Shown here one piece after another: positions 17,478 through 26,287 of a stretch of 64,000 nt of DNA. The position numbers were made by a program, and so were the translations under genes. Source of the DNA: Sulfitobacter undariae. Lineage in GTDB: Bacteria > Pseudomonadota > Alphaproteobacteria > Rhodobacterales > Rhodobacteraceae. How positions within the stretch are numbered: the first letter of the stretch is position 1; each line of letters starts with the position of its first letter. The stretch spans positions 372,001 to 436,000 of the forward strand of contig NZ_JACIEI010000002.1 of NCBI RefSeq assembly GCF_014196805.1, in the 5' to 3' direction. The notes under the pieces are model-generated. The model ran no database searches. It saw nothing but the letters and a program-made list of their open reading frames with translations, and had not been told where the DNA came from.

Positions 17478-18172
17478 AGATTTATCGCTTCCATGACCTG
17501 CGGCTCTACCACCGAGGTGCCGGGCATCACGCCGTTGGTCAGGGCCTCTGCGGTTTGCTCTAACATCGGCATGGTGCGGTAGTGGCAGGGGATGATGGTT
17601 TTAAAGTCAAAATAGGTACGTGCCGCATAGGCGGCCATTTCCATGTCCATCGTATAGTGTCCGCCCGCAGATAGGATGCCGATATCGGGTTTGTAATAAT
17701 CCCCGATCCACGCCATATCCGCCATCAGCCCTGTATCACCCGAGATATAGATCGTGTGTCCTTCGCCGCGCAGGATAAAGCCTGTCTCGCTTCCCATTGA
17801 ATGACGCTTGCCGTCTATGCCCGCAGTTGAAGAGTGTGACGCAGGCACCATGCTGGCCTTTACGGCATCGCCGATTGCAATGGTGCCACCCATGTTGAAC
17901 GCTTCGCCTTCCACAGCGCCAAGCCCGTGCAAGTGTTGGGCCAGCTCATACATCCCCGACACGGGCGCGCCTGTGTTTTTGGAAATCTGCACAACATCGT
18001 CGATGTGATCCGTGTGGCCATGGGTGACCAGAATATGTGTGGCCCCTTTGATCGCGGCGGCGTGTTGGTCACTGGGCAGCATCGGGTTGTCGTTCACCCA
18101 CGGGTCAACCAAGATTACCTGATCTTCGATCTCGATGCGAAAAGACCCGTGCCCAAGCCAGATGATGTTCAT
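17474..18172 (-). CDS. UPF0173-family metal-dependent hydrolase (metallo-beta-lactamase fold)
   Basis: Predicted metal-dependent hydrolase of unknown substrate. The 232-residue protein begins MNIIWLGHGSF and carries the metal motif HxHxDH in THGHTDH (50-56), a further His in PASHSS, and the Asp in ISGDTGL. The frame stays open about 200 codons upstream, but the ATG at 18172 has an AGGAGA site 6 bases before it and gives the family's normal length, so the longer frame is not real. Convergent with tadA, 4-bp overlap at the stops. Confidence 0.9.
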   Translation of the reverse strand: MNIIWLGHGSFRIEIEDQVILVDPWVNDNPMLPSDQHAAAIKGATHILVTHGHTDHIDDVVQISKNTGAPVSGMYELAQHLHGLGAVEGEAFNMGGTIAIGDAVKASMVPASHSSTAGIDGKRHSMGSETGFILRGEGHTIYISGDTGLMADMAWIGDYYKPDIGILSAGGHYTMDMEMAAYAARTYFDFKTIIPCHYRTMPMLEQTAEALTNGVMPGTSVVEPQVMEAINL

Positions 18173-18349
18173 ACCATGTCTCCTGTTGATTCTGTGGTGC
18201 TGAATAATTGAGCTGAGCCTAGCGCAACGCGGCGCAATGGCGAGGGCTGCGTGTGAATTTTTCCGATGCAGGCCTTGCAGACGCCTCCCCATGGCTTGCA
18301 GCAGCGACGCGGTAACGGTAGAGGACGGGTAAGTAGATGAGGAACTCCT

Positions 18350-18637
18350 ATGTCGATTGATGAAAGCACCGCCGCGCGGGTTGCCAAACTGGCCCGCATC
18401 AAAGTTGAACCAGAGGCGCTTCCGGCGCTGGCACAGGAATTCAACACGATTCTGGGATTTATCGAACAATTGGGCGAAGTGGACATCGAAGGCGTTGAGC
18501 CGATGACCTCTGTCACCCCGCAAAACCTGACCCGCCGCGCCGATGTGGTGGCGGATGGCGACCAACAGGCCGCCATTTTGAAAAACGCGCCCGATGCGCG
18601 TGAAGGGTTCTTTGCTGTGCCGAAGGTGGTGGAATAA
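18350..18637 (+). CDS. gatC: Asp/Glu-tRNA amidotransferase subunit C
   Basis: Small subunit of the GatCAB complex, which converts Glu-tRNA(Gln) and Asp-tRNA(Asn) to the amidated forms in bacteria lacking GlnRS or AsnRS. The 95-residue product shows the family start ([12 protein letters not shown]), the [11 protein letters not shown] helix and the VEPMTSV segment. It ends in TAATG, so it overlaps gatA by one base. gatB is not in the window, which is common because it is often unlinked. Confidence 0.96.
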   Translation: MSIDESTAARVAKLARIKVEPEALPALAQEFNTILGFIEQLGEVDIEGVEPMTSVTPQNLTRRADVVADGDQQAAILKNAPDAREGFFAVPKVVE

Positions 18638-20127
18638 TGACTGATCTGAATAAACTGGGTTTGGCCGAGGCACGTGATGCTCTGCGCAAGGGCGACACAA
18701 CTTCTGTAGAGCTGACGACAGCTTGTCTGAAAGCAATTGAGGGCGCTGGCGCGTTGAACGCCTTTGTGCACCAAACACCCGAACTGGCGTTGGAACGCGC
18801 TGCCGCCGCTGATGCGCGTTTGAAGGGCAGCGAAGAGGCGCCCGCCATGTGTGGTCTGCCCATCGGGATCAAAGACTTGTTCTGCACCAAAGGTGTGGCC
18901 TCGCAAGCGGCATCGCGCATCCTTGATGGCTTTAAGCCGGAATACGAATCTACTGTGACGCAGAACTTGGCCGACGCAGGCGCGGTGATGTTGGGCAAGC
19001 TGAACATGGACGAATTCGCCATGGGCTCCTCCAATGAGACATCAGCCTACGGCAACGCCATCAACCCATGGCGGCGCAAAGGCGAAGAGACACCGCTGAC
19101 GCCCGGTGGATCATCTGGTGGTTCTGCTGCTGCGGTTGCGGCTGATCTTTGCCTCGCGGCAACGGGCACTGACACGGGTGGTTCCATTCGCCAGCCTGCG
19201 GCTTTCACCGGAACAGTGGGCATCAAGCCAACCTATGGCCGTTGCTCGCGGTGGGGTGTGGTGGCGTTTGCGTCATCTCTGGACCAAGCAGGCCCGATGA
19301 CCAAATCTGTACGCGATGCGGCCATCATGCTGGAAGCCATGGCCAGCTATGACAGCAAAGACAGCACATCCGCCAATCTGGCCGTGCCGAACTTTGAAGC
19401 GGCGCTGACTGGCGACATGCGCGGTAAGAAAATCGGTATTCCACGCGAATACCGCATGGATGGGATGCCAGCCGAGATCGCGAAGCTGTGGGAAGATGGC
19501 ACAGCCATGCTCAAAGATGCAGGCGCGGAAATCGTCGATATCTCGCTGCCGCATACCAAATACGCGCTGCCTGCCTATTATGTGATCGCGCCCGCCGAAG
19601 CCTCAAGCAACCTCGCACGCTATGACGGTGTGCGTTATGGTCAACGTGCGACGCTGGACGCAGGCGATGGCATCACCGAGATGTACGAGAAAACCCGCGC
19701 TGAGGGCTTTGGCCCAGAAGTGCAGCGCCGTGTGATGGTGGGTACTTATGTGCTCTCCGCTGGTTTCTATGACGCTTATTACAACCGTGCGCGCCGTGTG
19801 CGGACCCTGATCAAGAAAGACTTTGACGACGTGTTCGCAGCGGGTGTGGATTGCATCCTGACGCCAGCCACACCTTCAGCGGCTTTTGGTTTGGGCGAAA
19901 TGACAGATGCAGATCCGATTAAAATGTACCTGAACGACGTATTCACAGTCACGGTTAACCTTGCAGGGCTGCCTGGTATCACGGTGCCTACAGGTGTCGA
20001 TGCGCAGGGTTTGCCGCTTGGGTTACAGTTGATCGGACGGCCTTGGGAAGAGGGCGAGTTGCTATCTTCCGCCTATGCGCTCGAGCGGAGTGCAGGTTTT
20101 GTGGCCAAACCCGACAAATGGTGGTAA
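18637..20127 (+). CDS. gatA: Asp/Glu-tRNA amidotransferase subunit A
   Basis: Glutaminase/amidase subunit of GatCAB that releases ammonia from glutamine. The 496-residue protein has the amidase signature with the Ser-cisSer-Lys triad: Lys79 in IGIKDLF, Ser159 in GGSSGGS and Ser183 in TGGSIRQPA. Length is normal. Starts on the ATG that shares its A with the gatC stop. Confidence 0.97.
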   Translation: MTDLNKLGLAEARDALRKGDTTSVELTTACLKAIEGAGALNAFVHQTPELALERAAAADARLKGSEEAPAMCGLPIGIKDLFCTKGVASQAASRILDGFKPEYESTVTQNLADAGAVMLGKLNMDEFAMGSSNETSAYGNAINPWRRKGEETPLTPGGSSGGSAAAVAADLCLAATGTDTGGSIRQPAAFTGTVGIKPTYGRCSRWGVVAFASSLDQAGPMTKSVRDAAIMLEAMASYDSKDSTSANLAVPNFEAALTGDMRGKKIGIPREYRMDGMPAEIAKLWEDGTAMLKDAGAEIVDISLPHTKYALPAYYVIAPAEASSNLARYDGVRYGQRATLDAGDGITEMYEKTRAEGFGPEVQRRVMVGTYVLSAGFYDAYYNRARRVRTLIKKDFDDVFAAGVDCILTPATPSAAFGLGEMTDADPIKMYLNDVFTVTVNLAGLPGITVPTGVDAQGLPLGLQLIGRPWEEGELLSSAYALERSAGFVAKPDKWW

Positions 20128-20150
20128 ACGCCCCGCAACGCGAAACAAAA

Positions 20151-20915
20151 ATGCAGGCTTTTGATATGATGAGTGTTCGTAACGTTTTGGGTGTCACCGC
20201 CCTTGTAGCTTTGGCAGCCTGTCAACCGGCGATGCCGGAGGATAGCCGTTTTGGCACAGGATTCGACCAAACGTTTGATGCACAACGTGCCAATCGCGAT
20301 CAGGCTTTGGCAGGTGGGGTACCTGCTGCACCTAATGTGCGTGCGCAATCGCTTCCTGCAACGGGAAGTGCTGCGGATACCGCTGCACAAACTGCGGCTA
20401 TTCTGGCGCGGACAGGTCAACCCCAAGATGCGGGCCGTATCGCCGCTGCTGCGAATAATTCGGGCGTTCCGCCGCTTGAAGCAAGCCCGTCTAACGCTGC
20501 GCCGACTGCGGTCAATCGCGCGACTGGCATCAGTCAGGAAAATAACTTCGAAGCGGTCTCTGGCCAGCGAAGCATCGAAAGCGATGCAGCGCGTATTGCT
20601 GCCAATCGGGCGCAATATCAGGTGATCCAACCACAGGCGTTGCCAGACAGGGTAGACACAGGGCCAAATATCGTTGCTTACGCCTTGGCGACCACTCATG
20701 CCAAGGGCACAAAAGTGTACAAACGCAGCAGCTTTAACGCGAGCAGAAAATTTGCGCGTAGCTGTTCTGAATTCACACATCAAGATCAGGCGCAGACGGC
20801 ATTCCTAGCTGCTGGCGGCCCAACCAAAGACCGCAAAGGTATGGACCCCGATGGCGATGGCTTTGCTTGCTCTTGGGATCCTGCGGCTTTCCGTACCCCG
20901 ACCCTGACTGACTAA
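20151..20915 (+). CDS. Excalibur-domain lipoprotein
   Basis: Envelope protein of unknown role. The ATG at 20151 gives 254 residues with a signal peptide ending in the lipobox LAAC; ATGs at 20166 and 20169 are equally possible and none has a strong ribosome binding site. The mature part is Ala/Gln/Pro-rich low-complexity to about 190 and ends with an excalibur module (DPDGDGFACSWDP), a DxDxDGxxC Ca-binding-like motif, with a paired Cys near CSEFTHQDQA. It starts 23 bp after gatA and precedes the amidase by 7 bp, suggesting a cell-envelope pair. Confidence 0.72.
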   Translation: MQAFDMMSVRNVLGVTALVALAACQPAMPEDSRFGTGFDQTFDAQRANRDQALAGGVPAAPNVRAQSLPATGSAADTAAQTAAILARTGQPQDAGRIAAAANNSGVPPLEASPSNAAPTAVNRATGISQENNFEAVSGQRSIESDAARIAANRAQYQVIQPQALPDRVDTGPNIVAYALATTHAKGTKVYKRSSFNASRKFARSCSEFTHQDQAQTAFLAAGGPTKDRKGMDPDGDGFACSWDPAAFRTPTLTD

Positions 20916-20922
20916 CGCGGTT

Positions 20923-21555
20923 GTGCGACAACAGCCGTCACCAAACTGCGGGCCGCGCCGAAACGGTCTGAAGCCGACGATGGTGGTTATTCATTATACA
21001 GCGATGCGCGATGCGGACTCTGCTTTGCAACGCTTGTGTGATCCAGATGCAGAGGTATCGGCCCATTATTTGATTGGCGCGCAAGGTGACGTGATTCAGA
21101 TGGTAGACGAAGTCGCGCGCGCTTGGCACGCAGGGGCAGGTGAATGGGGCGGGGTGGATGATATCAACTCGCGCTCTATCGGGATCGAGTTGGACAATCG
21201 CGGTAATCATCCGTTTTCGGCCCCTCAGGTTGAGGCGTTGGAAGTTCTGTTACGTGGCATCATGACGCGATGGGATATCCGCCCTGACAGTGTCATTGGG
21301 CACTCTGATATGGCCCCCGGCCGCAAGACCGACCCTGGCCCGTATTTTGATTGGGCACGGTTGGAGCGTCAGGGGTTGGCGGCGCGGCGGCGTGCATTTG
21401 ATGCAAGCGCCGTGACTGAGGACGCATTTGTCGCTGCTGCGCAGGCCGCTGGGTATACCGCTCCAAGTGATTTCACCACTTTGCTACACACTACCCGTCT
21501 ACGGCATGCGCCGTGGCGTACAGGGGCGCTGTCGGCCGCAGATTTCACGTTGTGA
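20923..21555 (+). CDS. N-acetylmuramoyl-L-alanine amidase (Amidase_2/AmiD-like)
   Basis: Peptidoglycan or anhydro-muropeptide amidase cleaving the bond between MurNAc and L-Ala. The 210-residue product uses a GTG start 7 bp after the excalibur gene. Zinc-ligand residues of the Amidase_2 fold are visible: His24 in VVIHYTA, His127 in VIGHSDMAPG and Asp137 in KTDPGPYFDW; His69 (AWHAG) lies near the site. There is no signal peptide, which favours a cytoplasmic, AmpD-like recycling role; AmpD and AmiD cannot be separated from sequence alone. Confidence 0.9.
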   Translation: MRQQPSPNCGPRRNGLKPTMVVIHYTAMRDADSALQRLCDPDAEVSAHYLIGAQGDVIQMVDEVARAWHAGAGEWGGVDDINSRSIGIELDNRGNHPFSAPQVEALEVLLRGIMTRWDIRPDSVIGHSDMAPGRKTDPGPYFDWARLERQGLAARRRAFDASAVTEDAFVAAAQAAGYTAPSDFTTLLHTTRLRHAPWRTGALSAADFTL

Positions 21556-21579
21556 TACTGCATCCAGCGCCAAAACCCA

Positions 21580-21608
21580 TTGACCGCACATAGCCCTGCG
21601 CGTAAGCC
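21580..21608 (+). promoter_or_regulatory. Sigma-70 promoter of rnpB
   Basis: TTGACC (21580-21585), a 17-bp spacer and TAAGCC (21603-21608), with the predicted RNase P RNA 5' end 8 bases downstream at 21616. The -35 is near consensus; the -10 is weak but correctly spaced. Promoter and RNA end were predicted independently and agree. Confidence 0.7.
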
Positions 21609-21615
21609 GCTTCTT

Positions 21616-22042
21616 GCGCGGAAGGCTGGGTGACCGCTTTGATGTTGTAAGGCATCGGGGAGGAAAGTCCGGACTCCGGAAAGAAATGGTGCCGGGTAAC
21701 GCCCGGGCGGGGTAACCCGACGGAAAGCGCCACAGAAAATAGACCGCCTGTCACTCCAAGGCTTGCTTTGGGTCAGTGTCAGGTAAGGGTGAAACGGTGG
21801 GGTAAGAGCCCACCGCGCGGCTGGCAACAGCGGCGGCATGGCAAGCCCCACTGGGAGCAACGCCAAATAGGGACCGCGTGCTTCCACGCCTTCGGGTATG
21901 GCGGCGGAGCTTCTTTCGCTCCAGCAGGTCCGGGTTGGCGGCTGTAGCTGTGTCGGTAACGGCATGGTCAGAGGAATGGTCATCCAAGATGGCCGCGCAA
22001 GCGGTTCATCTGGACAAAATCCGGCTTATAGGCCCTCCGCGC
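21616..22042 (+). ncRNA. rnpB: RNase P RNA (type A)
   Basis: Catalytic RNA of RNase P, which trims tRNA 5' leaders. Recognised from universally conserved parts: GGAGGAAAGTCCGGACTCC near 21657 (P4 5' side), ACAGAAAATAGACCGC, GGTAAGGGTGAAACGGTGG, and the closing AAATCCGGCTTATAGGCC at about 22018-22034. The 5' GCGCGGAAGGCT and the 3' GGCCCTCCGCGC form helix P1, which sets the ends; one mismatch lies in P1. No intrinsic terminator is evident after it. No protein gene overlaps it. Confidence 0.96.
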
Positions 22043-22239
22043 AAATTATACCTACTGATCATCCGCAGGGGCGTATCGGGCGTGCTGCTTTAGGACGCCA
22101 TGTGCCGCAAAACATGTCGATTAGGCAAAACGTTCTGCAACTACTTTAATTTTGAAAAGGGGCCATCGCACAGCAAGTCAAAGTGACAAGTTTCAGATGT
22201 TATGCAATAATTGTGAGATGTATTTGAAATGAGGTAATT

Positions 22240-22671
22240 ATGCTCACTGTAACGCGTGTATGTCTATCCCTGCTTGGCGTGTCTATCATCGCAATTAGGG
22301 GTATGATGGCTGTCATCGGCCCTAGCACAACGGCAAATTTTCTGGGCGATATTCTCAGCGCAGTATTTGGGTCGAAGGCCTATTCTGGTGGGTTTGAGCA
22401 TACAAATGCCGACAGTGAAATGCGTGTGCTCGCTGTGTTCTTCGCGGCCTATGGTGCGGTGCTTTTGTGGCTTTCGACGAGACTAGAGAGCCACAAAGAG
22501 TGGGTCTATGGCGCAATCGCCCTTTACTTTGCAGGCGGGGTCACCAGATTGTTTTCATATGCATCTGTTGGCTGGCCTGACGCATTGTTCTTACTTCTCA
22601 TGGCATTTGAACTTGGCGCCCCAATCATTATCGCTGTCATATTTACATTCGGATTGCGTGTACAAAGATGA
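22240..22671 (+). CDS. DUF4345-type four-helix membrane protein
   Basis: Function unknown. The 143-residue product has four predicted membrane helices (about 5-25, 64-82, 90-108, 112-136) with a central acidic loop containing GFEHTNADSEMRVLA, which fits the DUF4345 family. The region around it is more A/T-rich than the neighbours. Between rnpB and this gene (22043-22239) no other gene was seen. Confidence 0.65.
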   Translation: MLTVTRVCLSLLGVSIIAIRGMMAVIGPSTTANFLGDILSAVFGSKAYSGGFEHTNADSEMRVLAVFFAAYGAVLLWLSTRLESHKEWVYGAIALYFAGGVTRLFSYASVGWPDALFLLLMAFELGAPIIIAVIFTFGLRVQR

Positions 22672-23060
22672 AGGGTAATAAACCCTTATAGGGTGACCGA
22701 GCATCCCTGCATTCAGCCGTCGTTTAATGACGCTCTGGTTTGAGAAAGGGACGATCCGATTCATAGGTGAGGGGGCCTTGTTAAGGCCAGCTCATGAGCT
22801 AGGGAAAGATTCGCGGGCCTGATCAACAAGAATGCGAAGATGGCGAGAACTGGTCCGTCTACCTTGTGTTTTGCTGTAATATTCTTTGCTGGAGCGTCTG
22901 GCACGCCAAGATCACGCCAAGAACTATCTATTTTTGGCACCTATATGGAGCAAGGGCGTAATACAGGGTTGACTCGGCGCACCGCACAGCTAAAAGCCGA
23001 AGCTCAGAGATTATACGCGCGTAGCACGAGTGGTGCGGCGCTGCTTGAGGAGAAGATAAA
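22672..23060 (+). other. Gene-free 389-bp region before rpmG with small palindromes
   Basis: No supportable protein gene. Visible structures are ACCCTTATAGGGT after the DUF4345 stop, an inverted repeat GGCCTT-gtt-AAGGCC (22774-22788) directly followed by a perfect 12-bp palindrome AGCTCATGAGCT (22789-22800), and the rpmG promoter near 22969-22996. An open frame at 22840-23094 runs through the promoter into rpmG and lacks a family match or ribosome site, so I treat it as chance. A small RNA is possible but not supported. Confidence 0.5.
22969..22996 (+). promoter_or_regulatory. Probable rpmG promoter
   Basis: TTGACT (22969-22974) with a 16-bp spacer to TAAAAG (22991-22996), giving a leader of about 55-60 nt before rpmG. 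The -35 is close to consensus; the -10 is weak, so this is a plausible rather than certain promoter. Confidence 0.45.
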
Positions 23061-23228
23061 ATGGCTAAGCCAACCACGATCAAGATCCGTCTGAACTCGT
23101 CCGCGGGCACAGGCCATTTCTACGTGACAAAGAAAAACGCACGCACAATGACCGAGAAAATGGTCATGAAAAAATACGACCCCGTTGCGCGTAAGCACGT
23201 TGATTACAAAGAAGGCAAGATCAAGTAA
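23061..23228 (+). CDS. rpmG: 50S ribosomal protein L33
   Basis: Small ribosomal protein near the E site of the large subunit. The 55-residue product begins [18 protein letters not shown] and ends [17 protein letters not shown], both typical of proteobacterial L33; it lacks the CxxC pairs of the zinc-binding form. A GAGGAGA site lies before the ATG. Confidence 0.97.
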   Translation: MAKPTTIKIRLNSSAGTGHFYVTKKNARTMTEKMVMKKYDPVARKHVDYKEGKIK

Positions 23229-23309
23229 GATCGCCTACTTTTAGATTGTTCTAAGCTGGGAGCTGCGATATTTCGCGGCTCTTTTTGCATTTGAAATACA
23301 GGAAACGCC

Positions 23310-23999
23310 ATGCCACGTGAGGGTCATTTCATTAACCGCTCTAACGCCCTACGCGCTGCGATGTTGGGGGCCAACGACGGCGTTGTGTCGATCTCTAGCT
23401 TGATGATCGGGGTGACTGCTGCGGGGTTAACGCGCGGTGATATTCTGCTGACCGGATTGGCGGGGCTTGCCGCTGGTGGGCTGTCTATGGCGGCGGGTGA
23501 GTACATATCGGTATCGACACAATGGGATGTTGAGCAGGCGGACCTGGAGCGTGAACGCGTCGCTTTGATCGATGATCCCGAATATGAGTTAGACGAATTG
23601 ACAGAAGGGCTGGAGGCGCGGGGCGTTGAAGCAGATCTGGCGCGTGAAGTGGCACAGCAGATGACAGATCACGATGCGCTGGGTGCCCATGCGCGCGAAG
23701 AGTTGGGAATCTTTGGCGTCGAGGGGCAGGCGGATCCGCAGCAAGCTGCTATATTTTCTGGTGTGGCCTTTGCGCTAGGGGCAGGGCTGCCGCTGATGGC
23801 GGCTGTTGTATCCCCTGTTGATGTCGCAGGGCCGGTGATTGCTGCGATTGCTATTGCCACACTGGCTCTGTCGGGGGCTGTAGGGGCAAGTCTGGGTGGT
23901 ACGCCTATCGCACCTGCCGTGCGCCGCGTTGTGCTGTTGGGTGGGGCTGCAATGCTGCTGACGTGGGGCATCGGCAGTGCCTTTAACTTTACCCACTGA
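23310..23999 (+). CDS. VIT1/CCC1-family iron/manganese transporter
   Basis: Probable Fe2+/Mn2+ membrane transporter. The 229-residue protein starts with the family segment GHFINRSNALRAAMLGANDGVVS and has about five helices: two near 30-70, including the S-M-A-A-G-E-Y segment at 60-68, a cytosolic charged region at 75-140 (QMTDHDALGAHAREELGI), and three near 143-227. The charged region with Glu/Asp/His is the metal-handling part in this family. Follows rpmG by 81 bp; metal specificity is unknown. Confidence 0.87.
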   Translation: MPREGHFINRSNALRAAMLGANDGVVSISSLMIGVTAAGLTRGDILLTGLAGLAAGGLSMAAGEYISVSTQWDVEQADLERERVALIDDPEYELDELTEGLEARGVEADLAREVAQQMTDHDALGAHAREELGIFGVEGQADPQQAAIFSGVAFALGAGLPLMAAVVSPVDVAGPVIAAIAIATLALSGAVGASLGGTPIAPAVRRVVLLGGAAMLLTWGIGSAFNFTH

Positions 24000-24027
24000 A
24001 CGTCGGCTGCACTTTAAGGATTAAAAA

Positions 24028-24049
24028 AGCCGCCCTCGAAAGGGCGGCT
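24028..24049. terminator. Bidirectional terminator
   Basis: Perfect 9-bp stem AGCCGCCCT / AGGGCGGCT with a CGAA loop, an A-tract before and a T-rich tract after, between the convergent VIT and Bax-inhibitor-like genes. Confidence 0.9.
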
Positions 24050-24074
24050 CATTTTCGTTTTAATGTACCAGCGA

Positions 24075-24851
24075 TTATTCGCGGTTACCGAACAAAGACA
24101 GCAACATCATGAACATGTTGATGAAGTTCAGGTATAGGCTCAAGGCGCCCATGATGGCAGCTTTGCCCAACCATTCGGAATCACCCTGCTGTGCGTGGGC
24201 AACATACTCGGTTTTGATGCGCTGTGTGTCATAGGCTGTAAGGCCCGCGAAGATCAGCACGCCAATGGCGGAGATTGCAAAGGTCAGCGCAGGGTTCGGG
24301 AAGAACATGCTGACGATAGAGGCAACGATCAGGCCGATCAGACCCATCACAAGGAAGCTACCCCAACCGGAGATGTCTTTCTTGGTGGTGTAACCCCAGA
24401 TGGATAGACCCGCGAAGGCGATGGAAGTCACCAGGAAAACCTGAATGATGGATGCGCCTGTATACACAAGAAAGATGGAGCTGATGGAGAGGCCCATGAT
24501 AAAGGCGAAAGCATAGAACATCAGTTGGGCAGCCGCGGCAGAGATACGGTTGATCGCGGCACCAAAGCCGAAAACAAACGCAAGCGGCGCAAACATCACA
24601 ACATATTTAAGAGGGGAAGCATAAAGTGCCTCACCCAAGCCGGTTAGGAATTGACCTTCGCGCAGCGCCATTGTTGCGCCGGCTGGATCTGATGTAACCG
24701 CAAGGTTCGAAATTGCCCAAGCGGCGGCGAATGTAATCAGCATGCCAACGGACATCGTGCCGTAGACTTTGCCCATGTGCGCGCGCAGGCCCTCATCAAT
24801 CGCGGCTGTGCGGCTTCCGGCACTTGTCCGGATTGTATTCACGTCTGCCAT
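24075..24851 (-). CDS. Bax inhibitor-1/YccA-family membrane protein
   Basis: Seven-helix membrane protein of the BI-1 family, members of which act as pH-sensitive Ca2+ leak channels or modulate FtsH. The 258-residue product has a polar first 30 residues, then seven hydrophobic spans. Family residues such as the GLTAYDTQRIK segment and the terminal acidic/basic loop EWLGKAAIMGALSLYLNFINMF are present. Preceded by the DUF1127 gene 109 bp upstream on the same strand. Confidence 0.92.
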   Translation of the reverse strand: MADVNTIRTSAGSRTAAIDEGLRAHMGKVYGTMSVGMLITFAAAWAISNLAVTSDPAGATMALREGQFLTGLGEALYASPLKYVVMFAPLAFVFGFGAAINRISAAAAQLMFYAFAFIMGLSISSIFLVYTGASIIQVFLVTSIAFAGLSIWGYTTKKDISGWGSFLVMGLIGLIVASIVSMFFPNPALTFAISAIGVLIFAGLTAYDTQRIKTEYVAHAQQGDSEWLGKAAIMGALSLYLNFINMFMMLLSLFGNRE

Positions 24852-24960
24852 TTAAAACTCCCTAAAGATTTCCCGCGCAAGTAGTTTGGACGGGTACGCG
24901 TTCAATATCGGGTGCAATTCGCTTTTTTTCAAGGGTTTTCGGTCAAGTTTAGGCAAGAGG

Positions 24961-25179
24961 TCAGGACTTCCAAGATGCAGGCGCGTCCCAGACCGGACGG
25001 GCGGCTTCCTTTTCCGCTTCGGCGTGGCTGATCCCTACGTCGCGCAGTTGTTCATCGGTCAATGCAGCAAGGGCGCGGCGGCTGCGGCGTAATGCAAACA
25101 GGTTGGGCAAGGTGCAGCGCAGGATTCGGCGAGGTGCGGCAAAAAGTTGCAGGGCGGAGGAGGGGGTGGATGTACGCAT
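24961..25179 (-). CDS. DUF1127 small basic protein
   Basis: Short Arg-rich protein. The 72-residue product contains the DUF1127 pattern: an Arg-rich helix (ALRRSRRALAAL), then LTDEQLRDVGIS. DUF1127 proteins are linked in alphaproteobacteria to RNA turnover and phosphate or stress responses, but this one is unusually long at the N-terminus. Divergent from the LysR gene, so the two may share a regulatory region at 25180-25318. Confidence 0.82.
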   Translation of the reverse strand: MRTSTPSSALQLFAAPRRILRCTLPNLFALRRSRRALAALTDEQLRDVGISHAEAEKEAARPVWDAPASWKS

Positions 25180-25318
25180 TTCTGTCTTCTCTTTCTGTGA
25201 TGTGTTGGCCTGTATTCATTTCGTTGCTTGATGTATGGGCGAAGATGATAGATCATGAAAATGAATGATTGTGATGGGTGTTATTGGATTTGGTGATGTG
25301 TGAGATGCTGGAGCGTGT

Positions 25319-26170
25319 ATGAGAAATCTTGATCTGGGCACTTTGCGGTCACTGGTGGCCGTCGCAGACGCAGGCGGCGTCACCCGTGCGGCTGGTTTTT
25401 TGCATCTGACACAGTCTGCTGTTTCAATGCAGCTTAAGCGGTTGGAGGAATTGTTGGATGTCCAACTGCTGGACCGAAGCGGCCGCGGGATTGCGTTTAC
25501 GGCCAGCGGTGATCAACTGCTCAGCTATGCACGGCGCATGGTTGCGCTAAATGACGAAGCCGTGGTGCGGCTGACGGCGCAGGAATATGTCGGGGTGCTG
25601 CGTTTGGGGGTGCCCCACGACATTGTTTATCCAGATATTCCAATGGTGCTCAAGCAGTTCACCGCGCAGTTTCCTGCAATCCGTATTGTGCTGGAATCCT
25701 CGCATACGAATACATTGAAAGAGATGTTCGCCAAAGGGGAATGTGACGTTATTCTCACGACCGAAACCACACCAGACAGCGGCGGCATTACGCTGGCCAA
25801 ACGGCCTTTACACTGGGTCGGTGCACCCGGCGGGGCGGCGTGGCGGCAGCGCCCGCTGAACATCGCCTACGGCCGCTTATGCAGCTTTCGCCCGATTGTC
25901 GTGTCGGCGTTGGATGCTGATAACATCGCGTGGGAAATGGTTGTTGAATCAGACAACGACAGCGCAATCCACGCCACTGTAAGCGCCGATTTGGCCGTGC
26001 ACACGGCGATTGAGGGCTCAGAACCTCTGCAGATGGAGCGGATCGACCACGCAGGCGCGCTACCCGATTTGCCAGTCCAGCAAATAAACCTCTACAAATC
26101 AGAGGGAAAAGGCTCGGTTCCTTTGGAGGCGTTGGTGAACCTGCTGATCACCAAATTTGCGTTGAAGTGA
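25319..26170 (+). CDS. LysR-family transcriptional regulator
   Basis: DNA-binding regulator. The 283-residue protein has the N-terminal winged helix-turn-helix (about 1-60, GGVTRAAGFLHLTQSAVSMQLKRLEELL) followed by the periplasmic-binding-like effector domain (about 88-280). No target is certain: it is divergent from a DUF1127 gene and upstream of the hisN/purine deaminase genes on its own strand. A GCGAAAA...TTTTCGC inverted repeat follows its stop (26211-26233). Confidence 0.92.
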   Translation: MRNLDLGTLRSLVAVADAGGVTRAAGFLHLTQSAVSMQLKRLEELLDVQLLDRSGRGIAFTASGDQLLSYARRMVALNDEAVVRLTAQEYVGVLRLGVPHDIVYPDIPMVLKQFTAQFPAIRIVLESSHTNTLKEMFAKGECDVILTTETTPDSGGITLAKRPLHWVGAPGGAAWRQRPLNIAYGRLCSFRPIVVSALDADNIAWEMVVESDNDSAIHATVSADLAVHTAIEGSEPLQMERIDHAGALPDLPVQQINLYKSEGKGSVPLEALVNLLITKFALK

Positions 26171-26287
26171 AGGGCCTGATTGTGACCTTGCCCACTGCAA
26201 TCGGAGAAAAGCGAAAAATGTGCTAATTTTCGCCGCTATTGTACTTCATGTATTGCACGATTGCTGCGTGAGTGAGACGACTTGACT

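Noticed and set aside
17474..18778. Long form of the UPF0173 gene with 200 extra N-terminal codons
   Set aside because: Extension lies antisense to gatC/gatA, and the ATG at 18172 has the correct ribosome site and family N-terminus.
22840..23094. 84-codon open frame before rpmG
   Set aside because: Runs through the rpmG promoter and start, has no ribosome site and no recognisable features.
26211..26233. GCGAAAA...TTTTCGC as terminator of the LysR gene
   Set aside because: Nine-base loop, short arms and no following T-tract; too weak to call as a separate feature.
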